From positions 1 through 25,107 of the forward strand of contig DHHG01000009.1 in the NCBI GenBank assembly GCA_002403175.1: a DNA stretch of 25,107 nt, written 5' to 3'. Within the stretch, counting starts at the first letter, position 1, and the number at the start of each line of letters is the position of its first letter. Position numbers and translations under genes: made by a program. Under the pieces are notes generated by a model. The model was given only the letters and a program-made list of their open reading frames with translations, was not told the origin of the DNA and searched no databases. This document shows, in pieces, positions 1 to 7,398 of the stretch. This stretch comes from Syntrophaceae bacterium UBA4778. GTDB taxonomy: Bacteria; Desulfobacterota; Syntrophia; Syntrophales; UBA4778.

Positions 1-323
1 TCATTGACGCCTGCCAAATACCAGCTTTCGATTTCCTGAATGACTACCCTGATCCATTCGTCTTCAATGCCTTTGATCCTCGTCTGGACGTATTTCTTTT
101 TGGAGGTGATACATGGTTCCTGATCGATATCTGCGACCACAATAAAATCGGCCTCCATGGACTGCATGCCGAGAAGGATTTTTTGAAAGGCTTCCCGTTT
201 CAGATTGGCATAGGTCCGAATTTCTACCCGCCTGTATTTTTTCTCAAAAAGCGGTTTGAAGACGGCTTCAAAAAGGCGTGCATCACTTCCGCCTTCAACC
301 CAGATGAATAAAAACCTCTCCAT
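1..323 (-). CDS. TOPRIM-like protein (DUF4276-type), N-terminal part, cut by window edge
   Basis: The start ATG at 323-321 overlaps the TGA of the upstream ATPase gene by one base (TGATG), so the two are almost certainly translationally coupled. About 107 residues are visible and the reading frame is open to the window edge. The protein begins MERFLFIWVEGGSDARLF, followed by VVADIDQ near residue 63 and EIESWYLAG near residue 97. The early glutamate in VEGGSD and the acidic DID motif are the metal-binding signature of TOPRIM-like folds, and the EIESWYLA segment recalls DUF4276. Such proteins are commonly paired with AAA_21-type ATPases, as here. Known ATPase/TOPRIM pairs include anti-phage systems (OLD-like, PARIS), but a defence role here is inference. 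The C-terminus is not visible, so the exact family is uncertain. Confidence 0.65.
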   Translation of the reverse strand, partial: MERFLFIWVEGGSDARLFEAVFKPLFEKKYRRVEIRTYANLKREAFQKILLGMQSMEADFIVVADIDQEPCITSKKKYVQTRIKGIEDEWIRVVIQEIESWYLAGVN

Positions 324-1561
324 CACAATCCCAACAAATCCTGCTTAAAAAGATCTTCGATTCCCAGTTCTTTTTCCAGAAAAATTCTGGTTTCTTCATT
401 CTCGGCCGGCCGGGAAATCGTTGAGAATCCCTCTTTATCTCTCGATGAAAACAGTATATCGGATATATCCGCCAGTTTAACGATGTCCGGATGATGCGTG
501 GTTACGATGATCTGTTTTCGGTCGGCGACCTCTTTCATCATCGCCACCAGCTTGGTAAGCAGTCCTGGATGAATGCTTCGTTCCGGCTCCTCTATGATGA
601 TCAGTGATTTCTTATCAAAGTACAATGCAATGATCATTGCGATCATGTTCAAGGTTCCGTCTGATATGAAAGATGAGGGAACGAAGTTTCCGCCGCTAAA
701 GCTATCTTTCATCTTGAGAAGGAGCGATTTATCCAGCCTTTCAATCTCAATATCTTCTACGAAAGGCAAAAGATCCCTTACCAGGTTGATAAATTTTCTT
801 TTTTTCTCATGGTTTTCAATTATATTTTTTATGCAGATTGCAAGGTTGCTCGCATCTTCTTCCAGATCGGTTTTCCCGGAGATCGGGACGGAATGCTTCG
901 GAAGTTTCGGGTCAAAATCATAGATGGAAACCTTATCGAAAAATTTATCCAGCCTGTGAACAAATCCGAAATACGGCATTCCGATCAGGAGTGCATCCTC
1001 CTCCAGTTTTTCATCTTTTAAAAAAGGCGGAATGAAATCGTTCTCCGAAAGGAGAATTCCCGATGGTAAGTCCAGTTCATAGACGATCTCTCCGCCCCTG
1101 TTGAAGAGCCGACTCTCTCCGGTTCCTTTAAAAACGAATTCATCCGGTGCAGGGGATTCAAAGACTTCAAACTTCTTGAACAGATGATCTTGCTTAATAC
1201 GAACTTTATCTCCATCGGAAAAAAGAAAACGGAAAGCATAGACTATCTCCAGATATTTTAGAGTGTAGACATGTCCGTTTTTTTTTCTTTTCGAAACCAG
1301 ATCGGGATCATAGGTAATACGGAAGGAGCATTCTTTGTTCTGCGGCAGATTGGCGTTTCGTAAAAAATCCACCCCTCCCTGCAAAGATACGGCATTGGCC
1401 AGTCCATGATTGGCGAGATCCCGAAGGAATCGGAAGATCTGAATAAAATTGGTCTTTCCTGATGCATTGGTTCCGATCAGGACATTAAATCTGCCGAGAT
1501 GGTTGAGATCGAGTTGCTTGAAGCTCTTGAAGTTGGAAATGGAAACGGATTTTACAAACAT
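323..1561 (-). CDS. AAA_21-type (SMC/ABC-like) ATPase
   Basis: This 412-residue predicted ATPase resembles the AAA_21/RecF-like families. Near the N-terminus are FVKSVSISNFKSF and a Walker A motif GTNASGKTN (about residues 30-38). Near the C-terminus are a signature-like SDGTLNM, a Walker B LIIIEEPERSIHPG and an H-loop VTTHHPDIV. The ATG at 1561 is chosen over the upstream start at 1615 because it places the family's conserved beta strand at the N-terminus, avoids a 20-nt overlap with cutA, and has AGAAGG about 10 nt upstream. It lies 34 nt after cutA and overlaps the TOPRIM-like gene by 1 nt. The coupling suggests the two products act together on nucleic acid. Target and biological role cannot be read from sequence. 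Confidence 0.85.
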   Translation of the reverse strand: MFVKSVSISNFKSFKQLDLNHLGRFNVLIGTNASGKTNFIQIFRFLRDLANHGLANAVSLQGGVDFLRNANLPQNKECSFRITYDPDLVSKRKKNGHVYTLKYLEIVYAFRFLFSDGDKVRIKQDHLFKKFEVFESPAPDEFVFKGTGESRLFNRGGEIVYELDLPSGILLSENDFIPPFLKDEKLEEDALLIGMPYFGFVHRLDKFFDKVSIYDFDPKLPKHSVPISGKTDLEEDASNLAICIKNIIENHEKKRKFINLVRDLLPFVEDIEIERLDKSLLLKMKDSFSGGNFVPSSFISDGTLNMIAMIIALYFDKKSLIIIEEPERSIHPGLLTKLVAMMKEVADRKQIIVTTHHPDIVKLADISDILFSSRDKEGFSTISRPAENEETRIFLEKELGIEDLFKQDLLGL

Positions 1562-1595
1562 GACTTTCAGCCTTCTATGGTAAGTTCTATTCCGC

Positions 1596-1916
1596 TCATG
1601 ACCGGACGCAATCATCCAGCCAATTCAGATACCGGCTGCTTCCCGCTATAATCGGCAATGCGATTATTTCCGGGGTCTCATAAGGGTGTATCGCTGTAAT
1701 GGCACTCTCCAGTTCGGGATACAATTTGCGTTTCGTTTTGATAAAGCAGATCCATTCCTGCGCCTTTTCGATATTCCCCTGCCAGCGATAGGTACTTACA
1801 ATCGGGCCGATCACTTGCACGCAGGCGGCCAGGTTTTTATGAATGAGATCCTCTGCGATCTTTTCGGCATCGGCCTGATATTCGCATGTTGTGATTACCT
1901 GAATGTACTCCTGCAT
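1596..1916 (-). CDS. cutA: Divalent-cation tolerance protein CutA
   Basis: The 106-residue length and sequence fit CutA1, a small cytoplasmic trimer with a ferredoxin-like fold linked to copper/divalent-metal tolerance, whose molecular role is unsettled. Diagnostic segments are VITTCEYQADAEKIAEDL at the N-terminus, LAACVQVIGPIVSTYRWQG in the middle and IHPYETPEIIALPI near the C-terminus, with the usual conserved cysteine and YRW/HPYETPE motifs. The gene begins 7 nt after the flavodoxin-like gene, with GAGAGGAG just ahead of the ATG. It belongs to a run of small same-strand genes, DUF488 to flavodoxin to cutA to ATPase. Nothing is missing relative to the family. Confidence 0.93.
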   Translation of the reverse strand: MQEYIQVITTCEYQADAEKIAEDLIHKNLAACVQVIGPIVSTYRWQGNIEKAQEWICFIKTKRKLYPELESAITAIHPYETPEIIALPIIAGSSRYLNWLDDCVRS

Positions 1917-1923
1917 TCTCCTC

Positions 1924-2406
1924 TCATCCCCTTAACTGCTTTACAAGCTCGGCGACTCTCTTTCCGAGCTTGGCTGCATTTCGGGATGTTTCCTCATCGG
2001 GAGCACCAATACAGGAAATCCCGTAATGCCCTGTTGCATCGAGAGGATCTCCGACCACGATCATGCCGTAAATAAGAAGGGCCTGAATAATAGACATGAG
2101 GGTCGTTTCTTTGCCCCCTGAGGCATCCCCGGAAGTTGCGAAAGCTGCCCCGATCTTGTTTTCCATATTTGTCCGGATGCCGACAAAGCGATCGAACACC
2201 TCTTTCAGGCCAGCCGCCATGGTTCCGAAATATACGGGTGACCCGGCAATGATCCCGTCGGCTGAGATCAGGTCCTCTTTGGTTACCTCATCTGCCGAGC
2301 TCAGGGCGCAGTCTATTCCTTCGACCTGCCTGACTCCATCTGCAATCGCATTGGCCAGTTTTTCTGTATTTCCTGTTCGGGAGTAGTACATGATAAGAAT
2401 CTTCAC
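1924..2406 (-). CDS. Flavodoxin / NAD(P)H-dependent FMN reductase-like protein
   Basis: This 160-residue protein has the flavodoxin-like fold of the WrbA/flavodoxin families. The phosphate-binding loop YSRTGNTEKLA follows the first strand (ILIMYYSRTGNT). GSPVYFGTMAAGLKEVFDR and AFATSGDASGGKETTLMSI correspond to the FMN-ring loops of WrbA-type proteins. It probably binds FMN and moves electrons in the cytosol; the partner is unknown. A GTG start at 2406 is preferred over the upstream ATG at 2433 because AAAGGAGG sits 8 nt before it and the first strand then starts at residue 2. The gene is followed after 7 nt by cutA. Confidence 0.85.
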   Translation of the reverse strand: MKILIMYYSRTGNTEKLANAIADGVRQVEGIDCALSSADEVTKEDLISADGIIAGSPVYFGTMAAGLKEVFDRFVGIRTNMENKIGAAFATSGDASGGKETTLMSIIQALLIYGMIVVGDPLDATGHYGISCIGAPDEETSRNAAKLGKRVAELVKQLRG

Positions 2407-2500
2407 AATCAAGTCCTCCTTTATAAGGATCAAAGATACAGTTGATTTTATATCCTATTTAAGCGGAAATATGAAACAATTTGTTCTTCAGTCCATGGGG

Positions 2501-3052
2501 TTACGAATTGACTTCAGCGGAGGGATACGTAATTGTCAATCCCTCGATTTTAGCAAAAGGCGTCAACCGATGCGGCTGGGTCCGACCGGCCGATAGGATA
2601 TGTTGTACATGGATTCCCCGGATCAACAGGGAATCGGCGATCAGCGAGCGATGACATCTCCAGGGCACCGCCTCTGCGCACATGATTGTGGTCGTCTGAT
2701 TTATCGCAACAAGAAGAAGTTCTTCCAGATTTTCCCGGAAGGCTTCAGTCGCCATGTAATCGGCAAATCCTCTGAAAGCTGCGTTTTTCCACCCGGTATT
2801 TCTTGATTCGCTTCCGGCATGTCGCAGTCCACCCAATCCCTTCATATGACGGTATTCAATATTCGCTTTTTTGAGATCCAGAGGAAGCGTTTCCTGATTG
2901 AATTGGGGATTGTGACGGGAGCGAGGTATGGTTCGAATATCGATCAGCATGGTGATTGCATTTTCTTTCAGCAAGTCTAAAAATTTCTGTACGGGAATGG
3001 TTGAGTGCCCGATTGTAAATACTGTCACTTCTGCCTGTTTTTTCATTTTCAT
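2501..3052 (-). CDS. DUF488 domain protein
   Basis: The protein, about 183 residues from this start, matches the DUF488 family. It shows FTIGHSTIPVQKFLDLLKE, then LIDIRTIPRSRHNPQFN, GLGGLRH and a C-terminal CAEAVPWRCHRSLIAD. The conserved TIGHS, D-x-R-x-x-P-x-S, GG and C-x-E-x6-CHR elements are all present. The family's biochemical function is not established to my knowledge. The ATG at 3052 puts TIGHS close to the N-terminus as in relatives; a GTG at 3082 would add ten residues and neither has a strong ribosome site. It is the first gene of the minus-strand run and is divergent from the methyltransferases. Confidence 0.85.
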   Translation of the reverse strand: MKMKKQAEVTVFTIGHSTIPVQKFLDLLKENAITMLIDIRTIPRSRHNPQFNQETLPLDLKKANIEYRHMKGLGGLRHAGSESRNTGWKNAAFRGFADYMATEAFRENLEELLLVAINQTTTIMCAEAVPWRCHRSLIADSLLIRGIHVQHILSAGRTQPHRLTPFAKIEGLTITYPSAEVNS

Positions 3053-3194
3053 GGAAAGCGACTCTTTTTTTCCAGTCTTCACATTCAGCTTTGATCTTAA
3101 ATCCTTTCCTGTTCCGATACAATCATGTTTTTGATACCGTTCGCTTTCCCCTTATAACTACTCAGGTTTTTGGAAAATCAAAATCAGGCATAGC

Positions 3195-3364
3195 TTGATA
3201 GTTCTTCGTTGGATCATTCGTTATTTTTTCTGTATAGCCCTGCTTTCAAATGCGTTCTGTATTTTTGTGTTCCAATCCAACCTGGCACTCACAGGCGCGG
3301 ACATAAGAGGGAAATCTGGGATTCTTTGGAACATCATGGGTATAGCGAGCTTAAGCGGGGGGGG
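3195..3364 (+). other. Out-of-frame signal-peptide-like leader ending in a G8 tract
   Basis: A TTG-initiated frame from 3195 encodes MIVLRWIIRYFFCIALLSNA followed by more hydrophobic residues, typical of a signal peptide or membrane anchor. It reaches SLSGGG at a run of eight G (3357-3364). Adding one G to the run, or losing two, fuses this frame exactly to the downstream methyltransferase frame (GGGNMPLFRYPG). The neighbouring paralogue also has a signal peptide before the same domain. The segment may therefore be the real N-terminus of the next gene, separated by a slipped homopolymer (phase variation or sequencing error). No good ribosome site precedes the TTG. Confidence 0.4.
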
Positions 3365-3367
3365 AAT

Positions 3368-4198
3368 ATGCCGCTATTTCGGTATCCGGGTCATTCTTCG
3401 GGATCAAAGCCCAAAGTTCTTTATGAGCCGAGCTCAATGGAGATAGTTCTCCGGATGCTTGAGATGGCCGATATAGGCGAGAATGATATTGTTTATGATT
3501 TGGGATGCGGCGACGGCAGAATTGTTATTGCAGCCGCAAAAAAAGCAGGATCGCGTGGCATCGGAATCGATGTTGATCCGGTCAGAGTTTGGGAAAGTAT
3601 ATGGAATGCAGTCAGAGCCGGGGTTTCGGATCGAGTTGATTTTTATGTGAAAGATCTCTACCGGTGCAGTCTTCATGATGCAAGTGTTTTGATGCTGTAT
3701 TTGCTTCCCGAGGTGAATCTAAGGTTGCGTTCCAGAATCTTAAAAGAAATCAAACCGGGTTCGAGAATCGTTTCACACAGCCATGATATGGGTGACTGGG
3801 AACCGGACCGCACCGCAGTTGTCCGAAAGCATGAAATTCATTGCTGGATAGTTCCCGGGAATGTGAGCGGCATCTGGGAGTGGTCCTGCCCGGGGTGTCC
3901 GTATGACTATGGAAAACCCATTCAGCTCCAGTTGGAACAGAAATTTCAAAAACTACGGGGTTTCTTTTTGAAACCATCCGAGAATTGTATATTGATAGAT
4001 CCGGAGATAGAGGGAGAACAGATCAGTTTTACGTTAGCACAGAATCTCACTGCCGGGATGGAATGGGTACACTATGAAGGGTTCCTCTTGGGACATCAAA
4101 TTGCAGGTTATGAGACCAAGAGAGATGGCGATTATACTATCGAGAATTCCTGGTCGGCAAAACGTGATCCTCCGACTATGAAGGAAATATGTGGCTAA
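3368..4198 (+). CDS. SAM-dependent methyltransferase (first of a tandem pair)
   Basis: This class I methyltransferase is 276 residues from the ATG at 3368. Motif I is DIVYDLGCGDGRIVIAAAKK, followed by the acidic ribose-binding strand GIGIDVDPVRV and a motif IV-like SVLMLYLLPEVNLRLRSRI. A C-terminal domain of roughly 100 residues follows, with GRDPP-like ending SAKRDPPTMKEICG. The same architecture recurs in the next gene. The substrate is unknown. The in-frame ORF extends up to 3209, but that extension (MDHSLFFLYSPAF onward) looks like a shadow of the other frame. The ATG at 3368 is preceded three bases earlier by eight G, which might act as a crude ribosome site or mark a frameshift joining the gene to the leader from 3195. 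It is 28 nt from the next gene. Confidence 0.75.
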   Translation: MPLFRYPGHSSGSKPKVLYEPSSMEIVLRMLEMADIGENDIVYDLGCGDGRIVIAAAKKAGSRGIGIDVDPVRVWESIWNAVRAGVSDRVDFYVKDLYRCSLHDASVLMLYLLPEVNLRLRSRILKEIKPGSRIVSHSHDMGDWEPDRTAVVRKHEIHCWIVPGNVSGIWEWSCPGCPYDYGKPIQLQLEQKFQKLRGFFLKPSENCILIDPEIEGEQISFTLAQNLTAGMEWVHYEGFLLGHQIAGYETKRDGDYTIENSWSAKRDPPTMKEICG

Positions 4199-4226
4199 GC
4201 TCTATTCCGTAGTCAAGGAGGTTGCA

Positions 4227-5168
4227 ATGAAACGCATCCGTATGATTCTGTTGACACTGGCAATATCGATTTCAGCCGGCATATGCGCTGTTCGGTATGA
4301 TTCCGGGGATGTTCTTCAGACAGACCGGATAGCATTATCGAAGGTAGTTTCGCAAATGCCGAGACTGGATGTTCCCTTTGTGCCAACGAAGGGAGATGTT
4401 TTAGCGGAAATGATTAGAATGGCCAATATCTCGAAAGGAGACGTCGTTTACGATCTTGGGTGCGGTGATGGTCGGATCGTTATCGCGGCCGCTGAAAAAA
4501 GCGGAGCCACCTGCGTTGGAATCGATATCGATCCTCTGCGCATTAAGGAATGCCGGGAAAATGTAGCCAAGGTGGGCCTTGCCAATCAGATCAGCTTTCA
4601 CGAACAGAACCTTTTCGATGCCGATATCAGCAGTGCAACGGTCGTGATGCTCTATCTCCTCCCTGATATGAATCTGAAATTACGTTCCAAGCTGCTCAAG
4701 GAATTGAAACCGGGTGCCCGTGTCGTTTCGCACAACTATGATATGAAACAATGGCAACCTGATGATACCAGGCAAATAGGACGCCACCTGGTTTATTTCT
4801 GGGTTGTGCCGGCCAATGTTACAGGAACCTGGAATTGGACAATAAAAATGGGTTCTATTTCCAGATCGCATTCAATGCGCTTGAACCAGGATTTTCAGAA
4901 TGCAGAAGGGTGGGTTACCTGTAATGCGGAAAAAATGGCGGTGAAGAACTTTCGAATGCACGGCAACAAAATAAGCTTTTCCATCGTGCATGCCATCAAA
5001 GGAGAATCGATTCCAATCCGGTTCTCGGGACAGGTGAATGAAAATACGATAACCGGCACGATTTATTACGGCTACAATGCTCAGATGAAAAAATGGTCGG
5101 CCCAGCGCGAGCCCGGCTCAGAACAGCCGCTGGATGGAAGTACTTTGGTTAGATTGAGCTCTCCGTAG
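4227..5168 (+). CDS. Exported SAM-dependent methyltransferase-like protein (second of a tandem pair)
   Basis: This 313-residue paralogue of the preceding gene starts at the ATG at 4227, which has an excellent AAGGAGG 6 nt upstream. The N-terminus MKRIRMILLTLAISISAGICA is a typical signal peptide, so the protein is predicted to be exported or anchored. Motif I is DVVYDLGCGDGRIVIAAAEK, the ribose strand is VGIDIDPLRIKE, and motif IV is VVMLYLLPDMNLKLRSKLL. The C-terminal part contains ITGTIYYGYNAQMKKWSAQR, a small beta-rich domain also found in its neighbour. A periplasmic SAM enzyme is unexpected, because SAM is cytosolic. The leader may instead be a membrane anchor, or the fold may bind another ligand. 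Confidence 0.8.
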   Translation: MKRIRMILLTLAISISAGICAVRYDSGDVLQTDRIALSKVVSQMPRLDVPFVPTKGDVLAEMIRMANISKGDVVYDLGCGDGRIVIAAAEKSGATCVGIDIDPLRIKECRENVAKVGLANQISFHEQNLFDADISSATVVMLYLLPDMNLKLRSKLLKELKPGARVVSHNYDMKQWQPDDTRQIGRHLVYFWVVPANVTGTWNWTIKMGSISRSHSMRLNQDFQNAEGWVTCNAEKMAVKNFRMHGNKISFSIVHAIKGESIPIRFSGQVNENTITGTIYYGYNAQMKKWSAQREPGSEQPLDGSTLVRLSSP

Positions 5169-5173
5169 CGGAA

Positions 5174-6514
5174 TCATAGCTGTTGTCTCAGTATTCGGGA
5201 TGCGATGTGGATCAGATCCCACGGTCCGCCGAAAGGAGGCGAGTAGGCCAGATCCATATACCCCGCTTCATCCAGGCGGGCGCCGAACCAGAGCGCTGCT
5301 GATACTGTATCGATCTTTTTAACAGCATCCTTTTCTCCAATGGCCTGTGCGCCCAGGAGTTTCCCGGATGATTTGTCGGCAACCAGCTTGAGGCTGATTT
5401 CTCCATCTTCTTTTGCAGCCAATATCCTAGAGGCAGCCGCCCCGTGTACAACAGTGCTGATAGGGCTGAATCCGTACCGAATCGCCTCGTGTTCGTTGAG
5501 TCCTGTGGCAGCCAGTTCCAGTTCGAAGAACTTGAACGCCTGGGCTCCGACAATGCCTGGAAAAAGGTCGGCCGTGCCTCCAATATTCCGTCCGGCAACT
5601 CGCCCTTGCTTGTTCGCGATATCCCCCAATGGATGATACACCCAACGCCCGGCGACTCGGTGATAAACTTCACAGCAGTCTCCAACTGAGGAAATGTATG
5701 GGTCGGATGTGCGCTGGGAAAAATCGACTCGGATAGCGCCGCTTTCTCCAATCCGCAGTTTTGTTTTTTGGGCTAGCGCAACATTCGGACTGATCCCGAT
5801 TGCGATAAGAAGGATATCGGTATCGATTTCTCCGTGATCGGTTCCAAGACGAAGTGTGCTATCGTCTTTACGCTCGATCGCCTGGATCCTGGTGTTTTTC
5901 AGGAACGGGATCTGTTTTCGAGAGAGTGTTTCCATTACGCGTGCCGTCAGTTCAGAGTCCCACTTTTTGAGGGGAAGGTCATCGCGATGGATGATCTGCA
6001 CAGAGATCCCGAGATTGTGCAATGCTTCGCTCATCTCCATGGCAATGAAACCTGCGCCCAGGATGACAGCTTTTCGGCAGTGTTTTCTCTGAATGCAGGC
6101 CTTCATGTTGACGGCATCCTGGAGGGTGCGGAGGGTGAAGACACCTTCAAGATCCTGGCCCGGTATGCCGGGGAGAATAGGTTCGGCTCCCGTTGCAATA
6201 ACGAGATGATCGTAAGGTAAAGCCGTTCCGGTCGACAAATGGACCTGTCGACTGACTGTATCGATCTCTTCCGCCCGGGTTTTCAGAAGAACCTGGATTC
6301 CCGATTTAGCGAATTCTTCAGGAGTGCGGGCGATCAATTTTTGGCTGTCCTTTATTACATCTCCGATGTAATAAGGCATCGGTCAGGCTGCATAAGAAAC
6401 ATACTCCCCCTGCTCGATAATCGTGACGTTCAGATCCGGATCGATGCGTTTGGCTTCAGCCGCCGTTGACGGGCCTCCTGCGCCTCCTCCGATAATAACC
6501 AGATTTCGTTTCAT
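5174..6514 (-). CDS. Selenocysteine-containing FAD-dependent pyridine nucleotide-disulfide oxidoreductase (CoA-disulfide reductase/NADH oxidase family)
   Basis: Reading the in-frame TGA at 6385-6383 (codon 44) as Sec gives a 446-residue protein of normal family length. It begins MKRNLVIIGGGAGGPSTAAE, the FAD-binding GxGxxG strand, then VSYAA-[TGA]-PMPYYIGD. In CoA-disulfide reductases and NADH oxidases this position is the single redox-active cysteine (YAxCGxPYY). A second dinucleotide motif, VILGAGFIAME, is near residues 150-160; the FAD motif SVGDCCEV near 277-283; DIANKQGRVAGRNIGG follows; and the C-terminal dimerisation segment ends YMDLAYSPPFGGPWD. The ATG at 6514 overlaps the lgt stop (ATGA), behind trxB and lgt. 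Starting after the TGA would delete the FAD-binding fold. Likely chemistry is NAD(P)H-dependent reduction of a disulfide, persulfide or oxygen species. A sequencing error or pseudogene is the alternative, made unlikely by the hairpin after the TGA. Confidence 0.82.
6349..6376 (-). promoter_or_regulatory. Candidate bacterial SECIS hairpin for the Sec codon at 6385-6383
   Basis: Read on the minus strand, the arm CCUUAUUACAUC (6376-6365) pairs with GAUGUAAUAAAGG (6361-6349). The result is a 12-bp stem with one bulged A, closed by the three-base loop GGA at 6364-6362. Eighteen nucleotides separate the UGA from the loop. Bacterial SECIS elements lie immediately 3' of the UGA, with a short apical loop carrying G in its first positions. 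This hairpin has that geometry while the coding frame reads normally through it (PYYIGDVIKD). SelB binding is inferred. Confidence 0.75.
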
Positions 6515-7398
6515 TGCTTACTCCTTTGGGTGTGCGTTTTCACTTCTTTCATTTTTAAGATAGTATCGCGATGTCTTCCGTAAGCAAAAAGAATCAGACC
6601 GCTAAGAATCATTAAAATGCAGAGCACTTGTCCCATCGAGAAGGCTCCCAGCACGAAACCGAGTTGTGAATCGGGTTCACGGTAGAATTCGATAAAGAAG
6701 CGGACGAATCCGTAACCCATGATGTAGATGGAAAGAAAAAAACCTTCGAAATATTTTTTTCTCCTCAGAAGCCATAAGAGGGTAAATAGAACGAGTCCCT
6801 CAAAAAAAGCCTCGTATATTTGAGAAGGATGTCTGAGCTGATGGGTGGGATCGGATGGAAAGTACATGCCCCAGGGGACGGTTGTCACTCTTCCGTATAA
6901 TTCGCCGTTGATAAAATTTCCGATCCTCCCGAAGGTGTAGCCCAGTGGAATGATAGGAGCGACGAGATCGCCGAAATGCCAGAAAGAGACCTGATTCCGG
7001 TAGCAGAAGAAAAGGGAAGCGATCACAACACCGATGGCTCCGCCGTGATAAGACATCCCGCTGATACCGACGAAATGAAATCCGCCGTCAAAAGAAAAAG
7101 GCGAAATGATCTCCAGTGGGTGCTGCATGTAATAACCAAAATTATAAAAGAATACATATCCCAGTCTGGCGCCGATAATAAGTCCGATAATGGCTAGGAA
7201 AAGAAAATCCTGGACAGTTTCTGTAGAGTACTCATATTTTTCCGTTTTGATTCTGTATATGAGCAGAAAGTAAGTAAGGCAGAAGGCAACGATATACATC
7301 AGGCTATAATATCGAAACTGAAAGCTGCCCATTGTGAAGATATTTGGATTGATATGCTCCGGAATATGCTGCCAGATGGCTATCAGGTTTTGTGTCAA
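6511..7398 (-). CDS. lgt: Prolipoprotein diacylglyceryl transferase
   Basis: This 295-residue multi-pass inner-membrane enzyme transfers diacylglyceryl from phosphatidylglycerol to the lipobox cysteine of prolipoproteins. The Lgt signature GRIGNFINGELYG is present, together with GARLGYVFFYN, GMSYHGGAIGV, HPSQIYEAFFEG and a C-terminal GYGFVRFFIEFYREPD. Several hydrophobic helices are visible. The start is a TTG at 7398 that overlaps the trxB stop by 4 nt (TTGA), with AAGGGG about 8 nt upstream; an internal ATG at residue 23 is the alternative. Its own stop overlaps the start of the Sec oxidoreductase gene (ATGA). The position between two disulfide-reductase genes is notable, though no functional link is known to me. 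Confidence 0.93.
   Translation of the reverse strand: MTQNLIAIWQHIPEHINPNIFTMGSFQFRYYSLMYIVAFCLTYFLLIYRIKTEKYEYSTETVQDFLFLAIIGLIIGARLGYVFFYNFGYYMQHPLEIISPFSFDGGFHFVGISGMSYHGGAIGVVIASLFFCYRNQVSFWHFGDLVAPIIPLGYTFGRIGNFINGELYGRVTTVPWGMYFPSDPTHQLRHPSQIYEAFFEGLVLFTLLWLLRRKKYFEGFFLSIYIMGYGFVRFFIEFYREPDSQLGFVLGAFSMGQVLCILMILSGLILFAYGRHRDTILKMKEVKTHTQRSKQ

Noticed and set aside
3195..3446. A separate 83-residue gene
   Set aside because: After the G8 tract the frame overlaps the methyltransferase and loses any sensible character; it is better read as a displaced N-terminus of the next gene.
5212..5751. A 179-codon minus-strand frame inside the oxidoreductase
   Set aside because: It overlaps the conserved C-terminal half in another frame and has no coding signature.
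5174..6379. The oxidoreductase as a shorter 401-residue gene starting after the TGA
   Set aside because: This would remove the FAD-binding GxGxxG segment and the active-site region, and no ribosome site precedes that methionine. The upstream 43 codons match the family N-terminus in the same frame.
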